DNA of 64,000 bases from Marinimicrobium koreense (GTDB lineage Bacteria; Pseudomonadota; Gammaproteobacteria; Pseudomonadales; Cellvibrionaceae). Shown here piece by piece: positions 9,337 to 17,932 of this stretch. Position 1 is the first letter of the stretch; every line of letters starts with the position of its first letter. The position numbers and the translations under genes were made by a program. Location of the stretch: contig NZ_RJUK01000001.1 of NCBI RefSeq assembly GCF_003762925.1, positions 744,001-808,000 of the forward strand. Reading direction: 5' to 3'. The notes under the pieces are model-generated. The model was not told where the DNA came from. It worked only from the letters and a program-made list of their open reading frames with translations, and made no database searches.

Positions 9337-10131
9337 ATGGCTTTATTTAAGTATGCCTCTAACTCTAATCAAGAGCTTTCAAAGAATAGGGCTCATCAAT
9401 TTGCTCAAAATCATGCATTGATGGTGTACGGAGCCAATGCCGTTTATTCATTTATTCCCAAGAATGCCTGCTCAACTCTTCGTTATTCATTAGCGATTCA
9501 TAATGGTTGCATTGATGCTGGTGATGATGTTAATTGGATTCACTCCAATAACACCACTTTCCAGGCTACGCTTCGGGAAGCTGTTCAGGCGAACTATCGA
9601 TTTGTGGTTCTCAGGTGTCCGTTCAAACGCGTTGCCAGTGTTTTTTTGGATAAGTTTGTTAGCAAAGACAGGCCTTCATGGGCTTATCATACATTGATGG
9701 GGCGTGACGTTTCTTTGGACGAGTTAACTTTCCAAGACTTTATTTCAACTCTTCATAATCCAAAGATTTTGTCTGGAGATGTGCATTGGACCCCTCAGGT
9801 TAACTTCCTTTTGTATTGCGAGTACTCTGATGTATTTTCAGTTGAACGATTTCCTGAAGCGGAATCGGTATTGAGCGAGAAGCTAAACTTTTCACTTTAT
9901 GATGCTAGATCGCTAACAAAGCATGGACTTGATCAAGTTTCAGTGGTCGACGAAGGGATGTGGCATGGTGTTCCGGTCAAAGAGCTATATGCCATGAAAC
10001 AATCTGGAATGCTTCCCTCGTATCGGGCTCTTTATTCAAACCAGTTGTTCAGAGAGGTTAAGGCTATATACTCTCGCGATGTTGACTTATATGCTAGCTG
10101 GTGCAATAGCAAAGATTTGCTCACGTTATAG
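9337..10131 (+). CDS. Sulfotransferase family 2 protein
   Basis: A protein of about 264 residues. The PAPS 5'-loop is FIPKNACSTLR (core 41-47), and the 3'-site is FVVLRCPFKRVASVF (about 89-103). The usual RDP is RCP here, and the conserved Arg and Ser are kept. W..QV and similar C-terminal segments resemble carbohydrate sulfotransferases. ATG 9337 has GGGAG nine bases upstream. An in-frame TTG at 9277 has no good site. It is the second sulfotransferase within 2.5 kb, so the polymer may be sulfated at more than one position. Confidence 0.7.
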   Translation: MALFKYASNSNQELSKNRAHQFAQNHALMVYGANAVYSFIPKNACSTLRYSLAIHNGCIDAGDDVNWIHSNNTTFQATLREAVQANYRFVVLRCPFKRVASVFLDKFVSKDRPSWAYHTLMGRDVSLDELTFQDFISTLHNPKILSGDVHWTPQVNFLLYCEYSDVFSVERFPEAESVLSEKLNFSLYDARSLTKHGLDQVSVVDEGMWHGVPVKELYAMKQSGMLPSYRALYSNQLFREVKAIYSRDVDLYASWCNSKDLLTL

Positions 10132-10234
10132 AAAAATAGCAAGTATTGCTTTGCAAAGGAGATTTCAGATTCTGGCTTGAAGTAAAGATCGAGAACTTTA
10201 CCCTTATGTTGTTTTATTGATTTCTGAGTTTTTT

Positions 10235-11248
10235 ATGACAGATGTTTTAGTTACTGGTTCCGCAGGGTTTATTGGGTCCGCTTTATGCCTTGAGTTAATT
10301 AGGCTTGGTTATTCCGTAGTTGGCATTGACAACCATAATGACTATTATGATCCTCAACTGAAAGAAGCACGCTTGGCTCGGCACAATGATCACATGTCCT
10401 ATGAGCATATCCGCATGGATTTGTCGGAACGCTCGAAGATGGCAGAGGTGTTTTCAGGGTACAAGCCTAGAGTTGTTGTTAATTTGGCTGCGCAAGCAGG
10501 TGTTAGGTATTCGATTGATAACCCACTGGCATTTATTGACTCAAACGTTGTTGGATTTGCTAACGTTCTGGAAGGTTGTCGTCATAATGGTGTAGAGCAC
10601 TTGGTCTACGCTAGTAGTTCAAGCGTTTATGGTGCCAATGAATCGATGCCATTCTCTATCCGGGACAGTGTTGATCATCCTTTGAGCCTTTATGCTGCGA
10701 GCAAAAAATCGAACGAGCTAATGGCTCACGCATATAGCCACCTTTATAATTTGCCAACGACAGGTTTGAGATTTTTTACGGTTTATGGTCCTTGGGGAAG
10801 GCCGGACATGGCTTTGTTTAAGTTTGCTGACGCGATAGTCAAGGGTAATCCTGTCCAGCTGTTTAACAACGGTCAACATCGCCGAGATTTTACTTACATT
10901 GATGATATAGTGGAGGGGATAGTTCGTGTTCTTGCGAGGCCAGCCGCGTCTGATAGTAGGTGGAATGGACTGAATCCTGATCCTGGCTCTAGTAAATCTC
11001 CTTGGCGTGTTTACAATATTGGCAACCAGAACCCGGTGGAGTTAATGGACTATATTGCGGCGCTGGAAGAAGCCTTTGGTTTAGAAGCAAAAAAAGAGCT
11101 TTTGCCTATACAGCCTGGAGATGTTTTAGATACCTATGCAGATGTGAGTGATTTGGTAGAGAATTTTGGTTATCGACCCACGACTACAGTACAAAGCGGT
11201 GTTGGGAGCTTTGTAAAGTGGTACAGGCATTATTATGAGTGTCAATAG
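10235..11248 (+). CDS. NAD-dependent epimerase, UDP-glucuronate 4-epimerase-like
   Basis: An extended SDR enzyme of 337 residues. The Rossmann loop GSAGFIG is at 8-14. The DNHNDYYDPQLKEARL segment at 32-47 is characteristic of the CapI/GAE UDP-glucuronate 4-epimerase group. The catalytic pair Y153...K157 is in YAASK, and RFFTVYGPWGRPDMA is the substrate-side loop. It probably interconverts C4 epimers of the uronic acid made by the dehydrogenase at 6480, although that enzyme appears to be of the HexNAc type. ATG 10235 is chosen over TTG 10217. About 100 bases separate it from the preceding gene. Confidence 0.8.
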   Translation: MTDVLVTGSAGFIGSALCLELIRLGYSVVGIDNHNDYYDPQLKEARLARHNDHMSYEHIRMDLSERSKMAEVFSGYKPRVVVNLAAQAGVRYSIDNPLAFIDSNVVGFANVLEGCRHNGVEHLVYASSSSVYGANESMPFSIRDSVDHPLSLYAASKKSNELMAHAYSHLYNLPTTGLRFFTVYGPWGRPDMALFKFADAIVKGNPVQLFNNGQHRRDFTYIDDIVEGIVRVLARPAASDSRWNGLNPDPGSSKSPWRVYNIGNQNPVELMDYIAALEEAFGLEAKKELLPIQPGDVLDTYADVSDLVENFGYRPTTTVQSGVGSFVKWYRHYYECQ

Positions 11249-11296
11249 CACGTTTTGAAGATCCGAGCGGCAAATTTTTTAAGCCAAGAGGTGGTG

Positions 11297-11842
11297 ATGG
11301 AATATATCAAATTGAGTGTTAACGATGTTTTTCTGTTGACGCCGAGGGTTTTTGGTGATGAGCGCGGTTTTTTTATGGAGACGTTTCGTCAATCAGAGTT
11401 TGTTGAGCACTGCGGTGACTGCCAGTTTGTTCAGGATAATCACTCAAGTTCAAGTAAAGGGATTCTTCGCGGGCTTCATTATCAGCATAAACAGCCACAG
11501 GGAAAGCTCGTGCGTGTTACCCGTGGTGAGGTGTTTGATGTTGCTGTGGATATGCGCAAGAGTTCTCCGACCTTTGGCCAGTGGGTGGGGGCCTTTCTGA
11601 GTGAATCCAACAAGCAGATGCTTTGGGTGCCGCCGGGTTTCGCTCATGGGTTCTACGTCACCAGTGAGATGGCGGAGTTTCAGTACAAGTGTACGGACTA
11701 TTACGCACCCGGCGATGAGTACAGCTTGCGCTGGGATGACCCCACTGTAGGCGTCAAGTGGCCAGTTCAGAATGGCGATGTCAAGCTTTCTGACAAGGAT
11801 GCCAATGGACTGGCGTTTTCCGATTGTCCTTATTTTGACTAG
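11297..11842 (+). CDS. rmlC: dTDP-4-dehydrorhamnose 3,5-epimerase
   Basis: RmlC epimerises dTDP-4-keto-6-deoxyglucose at C3 and C5 and supplies the RmlD substrate. The 181 residues from ATG 11297 (AGAGG at 11287-11291) match the family exactly. The cupin core includes GILRGLHYQ with the active-site His61, WVPPGFAHGF, and C.DYY.P..E. It is separated from rmlBDA by about 9.3 kb of unrelated AT-rich genes. Composition rises inside the gene: 28/60 G+C at 11341-11400, against 35/60 at 11581-11640. This marks the right edge of the block. Confidence 0.95.
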   Translation: MEYIKLSVNDVFLLTPRVFGDERGFFMETFRQSEFVEHCGDCQFVQDNHSSSSKGILRGLHYQHKQPQGKLVRVTRGEVFDVAVDMRKSSPTFGQWVGAFLSESNKQMLWVPPGFAHGFYVTSEMAEFQYKCTDYYAPGDEYSLRWDDPTVGVKWPVQNGDVKLSDKDANGLAFSDCPYFD

Positions 11843-11863
11843 TAATGTGGTAAATGGCCGATC

Positions 11864-12208
11864 ATGATGGATGACGAATATCGGTATAAGGTGCTTAAGG
11901 TCCTGGAGGATCAGCCGGAAATTACCCAGCGGCAGTTGGCCAAATCTCTCGGTATTAGCCTGGGTAAGGTGAATTATTGCCTGAAAGCGCTGGCGGAGAA
12001 GGGGATGATAAAGGCTGCCAATTTCAGGAATAGTGAGAATAAAAAGGCCTATGCTTATCTGCTGACGCCTCGCGGTATTGAGGAAAAGGCCCGGATGACC
12101 GTTGATTTTCTCCGAATCAAATTGGCTGAACATGAAGCCCTGGCTCGTGAAATTGCCGAGCTGAGAAAAGACGTGTCTGAGCTTCAGGATAAGCGGCGTC
12201 CCTATTAG
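11864..12208 (+). CDS. MarR-family EPS-associated transcriptional regulator
   Basis: A 114-residue winged-helix protein. [21 protein letters not shown] forms the recognition helix-turn-helix, and [10 protein letters not shown] with [10 protein letters not shown] forms the wing. A short coiled coil at the C-terminus probably serves dimerisation. Size and sequence match the EPS-associated MarR regulators found inside exopolysaccharide loci. It sits 21 bases after rmlC and just before the large EPS genes, which suggests local control of the operon. The start is ATG 11864, with another ATG one codon later. Confidence 0.8.
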   Translation: MMDDEYRYKVLKVLEDQPEITQRQLAKSLGISLGKVNYCLKALAEKGMIKAANFRNSENKKAYAYLLTPRGIEEKARMTVDFLRIKLAEHEALAREIAELRKDVSELQDKRRPY

Positions 12209-12249
12209 TTTCGTACTCATATTTTATTTTTATTGGGAGCAATGTCTAC

Positions 12250-13614
12250 ATGGCCCTGGTTGTTGGAGCTTTACCCCATAGTCAATGGCAGCGGCTGTCA
12301 CCCCTGTTGGAGGCGATGGGCTGGGACGGCCGGTCGTCCGATGCCGAACGTTGGTACTTAGGTGAACGCTCACCGGATCGTTCGGGTGATGTCAGTTACG
12401 TGCTGCTTCACAGCCGTCCGGAGCGTTGCATAGCGCAGGCCTTGGCGGATGGAAACGATCTTAAATCGGCGGTTTCCACATGGGTTACCTCTGGCGAGGC
12501 GCTATTGGCCTTTTACCGCAATAACCGTTCTAAAGCGGTGCTGTTGGATATCGACGCGGTATGCGGGAATCCGGATGAGGTGCTGAACTGGCTCGCTCAT
12601 AATCACAGTGCATTGAAAACGGCGGCTAGCTCGGCTCGACAACGTTCCATTCAAGTGGGGGCGATTCGGGATGGGCAGAGTCTGGATCAGAATCTTGATC
12701 TACTGGTCGCGATTCAGGCTGTGGACCAAAGTGCGGATGTGCAAGGTTTACTGCCGTATTTCGAGGCGGCCTCAGTCCCGTTGGGGCAAGAGACCTATGC
12801 CCGACCTTTGGTGGATCTGATGTCTACCGTTGCGAATATTGAGTCCGTTAAGCGCAATAGCAAGATAGCCAAGGAAAGTATCAATGTCAGCCAAGAACAG
12901 ATTACGGCTCTGGAAAAACAAGTTGGGTCTCTTAAGGAAGAAAACGACTTGGTTGTAAGAGAGCTGTTTAAAGTTCAAGAAGAGCTCGAGCGCTACTACC
13001 TGAAAAATAAGGACAAGGATTCCGAACTTGAGCGCCTAAGAGCGGATAATAAGACAATAAATGTAGAGTTGACTTCTCTGAAGAGCAAACTCGAGTACAC
13101 CACTTCTGAAGTGGAAAAATTCAGTCGGGACAAGCAGAAAGAAATTGCAGCTATTCGGAAGACGTTAAGTGAAAAAGAGCGGGCGCTCAGTAAAGCGACC
13201 AAGTGGGCGAAGAAACTGGAACGTGAGCGCGATGAACTGAATACCGCGTTGATGGCGGTGCAGGGCAGTCTGTTCTGGCGTTTGACTTTCCCACTGCGGT
13301 GGGTGCTGGGCAAAGTCAAGCGGGTTGGTGGTCTGTTTCGTCGCCGTGGTATCAAGAAAAATGTGAAAGTGCTTCAGCAGTCGGAGCTGTTTGATGGTCA
13401 ATGGTATCTGGCGCAATACCCGGATGTCGTACAGTCGGGATTGAAGCCGGAGGAGCACTATGTGCGCCACGGTGCCTTTGAGGGACGCGATCCGAGCCCG
13501 TACTTTTCCAGCAAGAATTATCTGCGTGCGAATCCGGATGTGGCCAAGGCCGGGTTGAATCCGTTGGTACATTATGTGTTGCATGGAAAGGATGAGGGAC
13601 GGCGTGTTGCGTAA
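12250..13614 (+). CDS. Coiled-coil protein with two C-terminal YPDV/NPL repeat modules
   Basis: A 454-residue protein of unknown function. Residues 1 to about 200 form an alpha/beta-looking region I do not recognise. Residues 205-330 are a long charged coiled coil. A GSLFWRLTFPLRW segment near 340 is a motif often seen after coiled coils in EPS glycosyltransferases. Two modules fill residues 380-454, LFDGQWYLAQYPDV...EGR and NYLRANPDV...EGR. No glycosyltransferase core is visible. It may be a scaffold or length-control partner for the glycosyltransferases that carry the same modules. GGGAG precedes ATG 12250 by about ten bases. Confidence 0.6.
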   Translation: MALVVGALPHSQWQRLSPLLEAMGWDGRSSDAERWYLGERSPDRSGDVSYVLLHSRPERCIAQALADGNDLKSAVSTWVTSGEALLAFYRNNRSKAVLLDIDAVCGNPDEVLNWLAHNHSALKTAASSARQRSIQVGAIRDGQSLDQNLDLLVAIQAVDQSADVQGLLPYFEAASVPLGQETYARPLVDLMSTVANIESVKRNSKIAKESINVSQEQITALEKQVGSLKEENDLVVRELFKVQEELERYYLKNKDKDSELERLRADNKTINVELTSLKSKLEYTTSEVEKFSRDKQKEIAAIRKTLSEKERALSKATKWAKKLERERDELNTALMAVQGSLFWRLTFPLRWVLGKVKRVGGLFRRRGIKKNVKVLQQSELFDGQWYLAQYPDVVQSGLKPEEHYVRHGAFEGRDPSPYFSSKNYLRANPDVAKAGLNPLVHYVLHGKDEGRRVA

Positions 13615-13635
13615 GTCATGCCCACAGGAGGTGTT

Positions 13636-14907
13636 GTGAAGGTTGGGGTTTGTGGATGGGAGTTGTCCCATAATGCGGCGGGTCGGGCGGTTACACTGCT
13701 CGATCTATATCGGCGGGTGCCAGGGTGCGAGGCATCGCTGATTGGCTGTATTTTTCCCCACTGGGGACGTGAGCTCTGGAGCCCGTTGCAGGGAATGGGG
13801 CTGGATCCCGACGTGGTGCTTGTGGAAGACCCCGCTCGCTTTCTGGCGCAAGCCGAGGAGCTGGTTAAGCGTCAGCGCTTTGATGTCGTACACTTGTCCA
13901 AACCCAAGTTGCCCAATATTGTTATCGGCTTGTTGTATAAGCTGATCTGGCAGGCGCAGGTTATCGTCGATATCGATGATGAGGAGCTGGCCTTTGTGGG
14001 TGCCGATCACCCGGTGACCGCCCCCTCGGAACTGGAGGTTCCCGTCGATGATCTGACCGGCAAGGCGGCCACCCAACTGGCGGTCGGGCTGTCCCGCTAC
14101 TTTGACGGCATAACCGTCTCTAATCCCGCGCTGCAGCGGGTGTATGGCGGTGAGGTGATCCCCCATGCGCGCGACGAGGTCTCGTTCAGCCCTTCTCTGG
14201 CCCGTCGACGGTTCAATCGGGCCCTGTTTGGCGTACCGGACGACTGCAAAGTGGTGCTGTTCAGCGGTACACCCCGTAAGCACAAGGGGATTTTTGATAT
14301 CGCCGAGTCGCTTGCCACCCTTGGCCGGGGGGATGTGCGGTTTGTCCTGGTGGGGGACTTTCCGTTTTCGGACGTCAAGGAGGAGCTGCTGCGCATTCGG
14401 GGTGTGAACTTTCAGCTAGTTGCGGGTCAGTCCTACCGGGATACGGCGGATGTGGTGTCGATCGGGGATGTGGTGGTACTGCTGCAGGACGCGGAGTCCC
14501 GGGCGGCGGAGTTCCAGGTGCCTGCCAAGCTGACCGATGCACTGGCGATGGGGCTGACGGTGCTGGCTCAGGAGCTGCCCGCATTGAGTGATTTGGCGGC
14601 GGCGGGCGCTTTCCAGCCCGTTACCCGGCAGAACCTGACCTCCGCACTCGCGGCGGCGTTGGATGCGCCCATTGATCCGGTTCATTCACCCGCCAGAAAC
14701 CTCTTCCTGGAGCGGTTGTCCATGCAGAGTGTGGCGCCCCGCCTGGAACGCTATATCGTTGGGTGTGGTCGCAAACGCTTGACGACAAAACCCACTGATC
14801 TGGAGCCTTTTCGGAATCAGTTGCTGGAAACCGATAGCGCTGGCCGGAGCCGGGTTTCCAACGATTTTCTGCGGTTGGTGTCCGATACGCTTTCGACACT
14901 TGCCTGA
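13636..14907 (+). CDS. Glycosyltransferase family 4-like (GT-B)
   Basis: A GT-B enzyme of about 423 residues. The N-terminal domain contains VIVDIDDEELAF. The C-terminal domain begins near residue 205 with LFSGTPRKHKGIFD and RFVLVGDF. QVPAKLTDALAMG takes the place of the usual E-x7-E region, so the catalytic acid pattern is somewhat atypical. GTG 13636 is preceded by AGGAGG and is preferred. ATG 13618 is in frame but has no site. The gene starts 21 bases after the coiled-coil gene and is in the same operon. Confidence 0.7.
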   Translation: MKVGVCGWELSHNAAGRAVTLLDLYRRVPGCEASLIGCIFPHWGRELWSPLQGMGLDPDVVLVEDPARFLAQAEELVKRQRFDVVHLSKPKLPNIVIGLLYKLIWQAQVIVDIDDEELAFVGADHPVTAPSELEVPVDDLTGKAATQLAVGLSRYFDGITVSNPALQRVYGGEVIPHARDEVSFSPSLARRRFNRALFGVPDDCKVVLFSGTPRKHKGIFDIAESLATLGRGDVRFVLVGDFPFSDVKEELLRIRGVNFQLVAGQSYRDTADVVSIGDVVVLLQDAESRAAEFQVPAKLTDALAMGLTVLAQELPALSDLAAAGAFQPVTRQNLTSALAAALDAPIDPVHSPARNLFLERLSMQSVAPRLERYIVGCGRKRLTTKPTDLEPFRNQLLETDSAGRSRVSNDFLRLVSDTLSTLA

Positions 14908-14922
14908 CGCTTAATTCATTCA

Positions 14923-16947
14923 ATGAGTCACGCTATTTTGGTCAATTCGTCTTCACCCTCCGTGTCTGACTACTTCGATAACATTTATCTGGTGAACCTG
15001 GAGCATGAGACCGAGAATCGCTTCAAGGTGGCTCACCATCTGCGCGCCCATGGCATCCGGTTTGAGCTGTTTGCAGCGGTGAATGGTTACCAGGGAGAGG
15101 CGTATGCCAAGTGGCAGGAATACTCGGCCCGGCCCCTTGGGGCTCTGCGGCGCTTCCCGGAGTTCAACGAAAAGGAAAAAAGCCGGGGCAAGCACTTTAT
15201 CGAGTCTGCCGGAGCGATCGGCTATATCCACACCTACATTGCCATTCTGAAAGACGCCAGGCGGCGTAATTTCAAACGCATTCTCATTCTTGAGGATGAT
15301 GTCATCCTCGCCAACGATTTCGGCGAGGCCTTCCAGCGCTTTCTGACGTCGGTGGGTGATGACTGGAAGGTGTTGCAATTGGGGGCGTCCCAGTACAAGT
15401 GGGGCGATGTGGACCTGGATGCGGCCAAGGCAAACGGCTATTACTATCCGCGTAGCCTGGCGACCTGTGGTTCCTTTGCGATTGCCTTTGATCACAGTGT
15501 GTTTGATGAGCTGATCGAGATCGAATCCAGCTTTGAGGCGCCCTTTGACCACATTACCCTGGGCGAGCTCTATGAGCGGCACTTTGGTAAGTGCTATGTG
15601 GCGTACCCAAACATCGTGATGCCGGATGTTGGCACCAGTACCATTCGCGGTGCCCGGAATCAGTTTGAGCACGGTAAACGCATGAAATGGGATGTCACCA
15701 ATTTCAACTATCCCCTGAACAAGTTCAGCGTGGGGTTACTGGTGCGTCATCCCGCTCAGGCACGAAATCTGTTGGAGGCGGTAAAACGGAATGAATTGCC
15801 GGTAACGCTGGCGGTATTGGGTGTTTCGCCCGATGGGGTGCGTCCCATTCATAACGCGGAACTGACCACCGTTGAAGACTGGCAGGGCGCCCTCCCGGAA
15901 GACGCCTTGGGAGAGCTCTCGGCCTACGATTGCTATGCTTATACCGCGTCGACTGCTGATGTAGAGATAAGCGACATTGTTCGATTGGTGGAGTCCAGGC
16001 TTGCGTTGTCCTCGTCTGACAGCGGCCCTCTGATTCCCTTCCAGCCTCGAGCTCGAGCGTTGGTGGCGGGGCGGGTGAGTACCATCATTCCGTCCTACAA
16101 GCGCCCGGAGAACCTGCTGCGAGCGTTGACTTCTGTGGCTGGCCAAAGCTGGGCGGACAAGGAAGTGATCGTGGTGTCTGATAACGGTGAAGGTAGCCCG
16201 TACAACGAAGAAACCCGCGCGGTCGTTGAGAAGGTGCGACGCAAGTATCCCGATGTCGTCATTCACTATGTCGAACACAGTGTCAATCGCAATGGGGCGG
16301 CGGCCCGGAACACCGGGTTGCAGTACGCCTCCGGGGAGTTTGTCACCTTTCTCGATGATGACGACGAGTATTTGGGTGGTCGACTGGAAAAGTCCGTTCG
16401 GAAACTGCAGGTTTTGCCCAAGGCCGTGGGCGCGGTCTATTGTGGCTTTCTGGGGTGGAACTCTCCGGCCAACAACGAGTCCCGGTACCCGAAAGGTAAT
16501 GTGTCGGAACACATTTTAACACTGGATTACAAAAAACATTATCTTCACACCAATACGGCGACCTACCGGCGCCCGTACCTTGATATGATTAATGGCTTTG
16601 ACGAAAGCTATCCGCGTCATCAGGACCTGGAGTTTAACCTCCGGTACATGGCGGTTTCCGGGTTTGAGACCGTACCTGAATGCCTGGTTCGCCTGAACCC
16701 TCAACCTTCGACGGTCAGCAACAAGGTTTACGGCACGCGCTTTCTGGCCATCAAGCAGAAGTTCCTAAACGAATTCGCCTGGCTGATTGACCGCTTTGAG
16801 GCGCCACTGAGAAACCGGATTTATCACACGCACTGGGATGAGGTGTACCGGTATGTGGCGGACCGCGATGAGGTGTTGTCGGCGCTTCGCGGCCAAGTCA
16901 CCAATGGCGAGCTGCAACTATTTTTAAGACTGACAGGCGAGGCTTGA
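14923..16947 (+). CDS. Fused GT25 and GT2 glycosyltransferase
   Basis: A 674-residue two-domain protein. Residues 15 to about 250 match the LPS GT25 family: NIYLVNLEHE, SAGAIGYIHTY, and ILILEDDV as the metal site. A linker follows. From about residue 385 a GT2 domain starts with VSTIIPSYKRPENLLRAL, followed by NRNGAAARNTGLQYA and TFLDDDDEYL, the DxD site. Both domains keep their key motifs, so both may be active and add successive sugars. The gene starts 15 bases after the previous stop. Confidence 0.8.
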   Translation: MSHAILVNSSSPSVSDYFDNIYLVNLEHETENRFKVAHHLRAHGIRFELFAAVNGYQGEAYAKWQEYSARPLGALRRFPEFNEKEKSRGKHFIESAGAIGYIHTYIAILKDARRRNFKRILILEDDVILANDFGEAFQRFLTSVGDDWKVLQLGASQYKWGDVDLDAAKANGYYYPRSLATCGSFAIAFDHSVFDELIEIESSFEAPFDHITLGELYERHFGKCYVAYPNIVMPDVGTSTIRGARNQFEHGKRMKWDVTNFNYPLNKFSVGLLVRHPAQARNLLEAVKRNELPVTLAVLGVSPDGVRPIHNAELTTVEDWQGALPEDALGELSAYDCYAYTASTADVEISDIVRLVESRLALSSSDSGPLIPFQPRARALVAGRVSTIIPSYKRPENLLRALTSVAGQSWADKEVIVVSDNGEGSPYNEETRAVVEKVRRKYPDVVIHYVEHSVNRNGAAARNTGLQYASGEFVTFLDDDDEYLGGRLEKSVRKLQVLPKAVGAVYCGFLGWNSPANNESRYPKGNVSEHILTLDYKKHYLHTNTATYRRPYLDMINGFDESYPRHQDLEFNLRYMAVSGFETVPECLVRLNPQPSTVSNKVYGTRFLAIKQKFLNEFAWLIDRFEAPLRNRIYHTHWDEVYRYVADRDEVLSALRGQVTNGELQLFLRLTGEA

Positions 16948-16979
16948 TACGCTTCGCTTTATATTTATATGGATGAATT

Positions 16980-17909
16980 ATGATCGTTAACGTAGGTGGG
17001 TTTGGACACACCGGCAATACAGCACTGTTGGACTTTCTGATCGATACGGGTCACTTTGCCCCCTTGGCCAGGGATTTTGGTGAGTCTTCGATTCTGCGGG
17101 GCAAGTGGTGTCTTAATGGCATGTTCAAGAGCCTGAAACAGGCGCAGTGTGATGTTCCGGTTTCGTTCTACACGGACGCCTTTTTGGGGGTCATTCGCGA
17201 TGAACATGAGCCGTTCGGCCCACCGGATATCAATGATTTCAAGCGAAATGCGCGGGTGTTGCACCTGCTGGGCGATGGGTATCGGACGTTGGTCAAGCGG
17301 CTGGTCGATGACTTTGAGCAGGCCCTGACCAGCCGATCCGGGGAAGCGGCATTTGTCAGTCAGACGGTTGCGCCGTTCTATCGCGAGCTGGAAGCGCTGG
17401 TCAAAAGCAAAACCCCCACGGGTGAGCCGGGGTACATGCTGACCCGAAATGACCCGGCGGGCTATGCTATCGCGCTGTTGGACAAGATAGAATTCGATTT
17501 TCACTTGTCCATCATTCGTAATCCGGTGGATGTGGCCTATGAGTGGTGCCAGTTTTACCATAAAACCGTTGATGAGCCGACGATCCGAAAGTTCGCAAAC
17601 CAGTTCTGCAAGAAAATCGATCGGTTTACTCGTGAATTTGAGGCGCTGACGCCTCGAAGCCGTGAGAGGGTAGCCTTGATTGCGTTTGAGGATATTGTGT
17701 CTTCCGTGCCGGTTCGCGCCTCGCTGTGCGAGCGCCTGGCGATTCCGGTTCCCTCCCACGCAGTGCGTTTCGATGCATCGAAGTCAGTCAAGAACGTTGG
17801 TGTAGGGCAGGTCATGGATGAAGACCTCAAGGCCTTTGTCTCGAAAGTTTGCGGTAAAAAGTACGAAGAATTCTCGCGGCGTTATGAGTCATTGCTCATT
17901 TCGCCTTAG
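16980..17909 (+). CDS. Sulfotransferase-like P-loop protein
   Basis: A 309-residue protein that begins with a strand and a glycine-rich loop, VGGFGHTGNTALLDFL (residues 4-19), placed like a PAPS 5'-phosphosulfate loop. A later SIIRNPVDVAYEW (about 179-191) resembles the 3'-phosphate site R-(N/D)-P-x4-S, though the Ser is not clear. No signal peptide or membrane helix is seen. The call is weaker than for the other sulfotransferases, and a different nucleotide-binding function is possible. It precedes the aldolase gene by 23 bases. Confidence 0.5.
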   Translation: MIVNVGGFGHTGNTALLDFLIDTGHFAPLARDFGESSILRGKWCLNGMFKSLKQAQCDVPVSFYTDAFLGVIRDEHEPFGPPDINDFKRNARVLHLLGDGYRTLVKRLVDDFEQALTSRSGEAAFVSQTVAPFYRELEALVKSKTPTGEPGYMLTRNDPAGYAIALLDKIEFDFHLSIIRNPVDVAYEWCQFYHKTVDEPTIRKFANQFCKKIDRFTREFEALTPRSRERVALIAFEDIVSSVPVRASLCERLAIPVPSHAVRFDASKSVKNVGVGQVMDEDLKAFVSKVCGKKYEEFSRRYESLLISP

Positions 17910-17932
17910 TACACAGATTGGATGGGTGAGTT

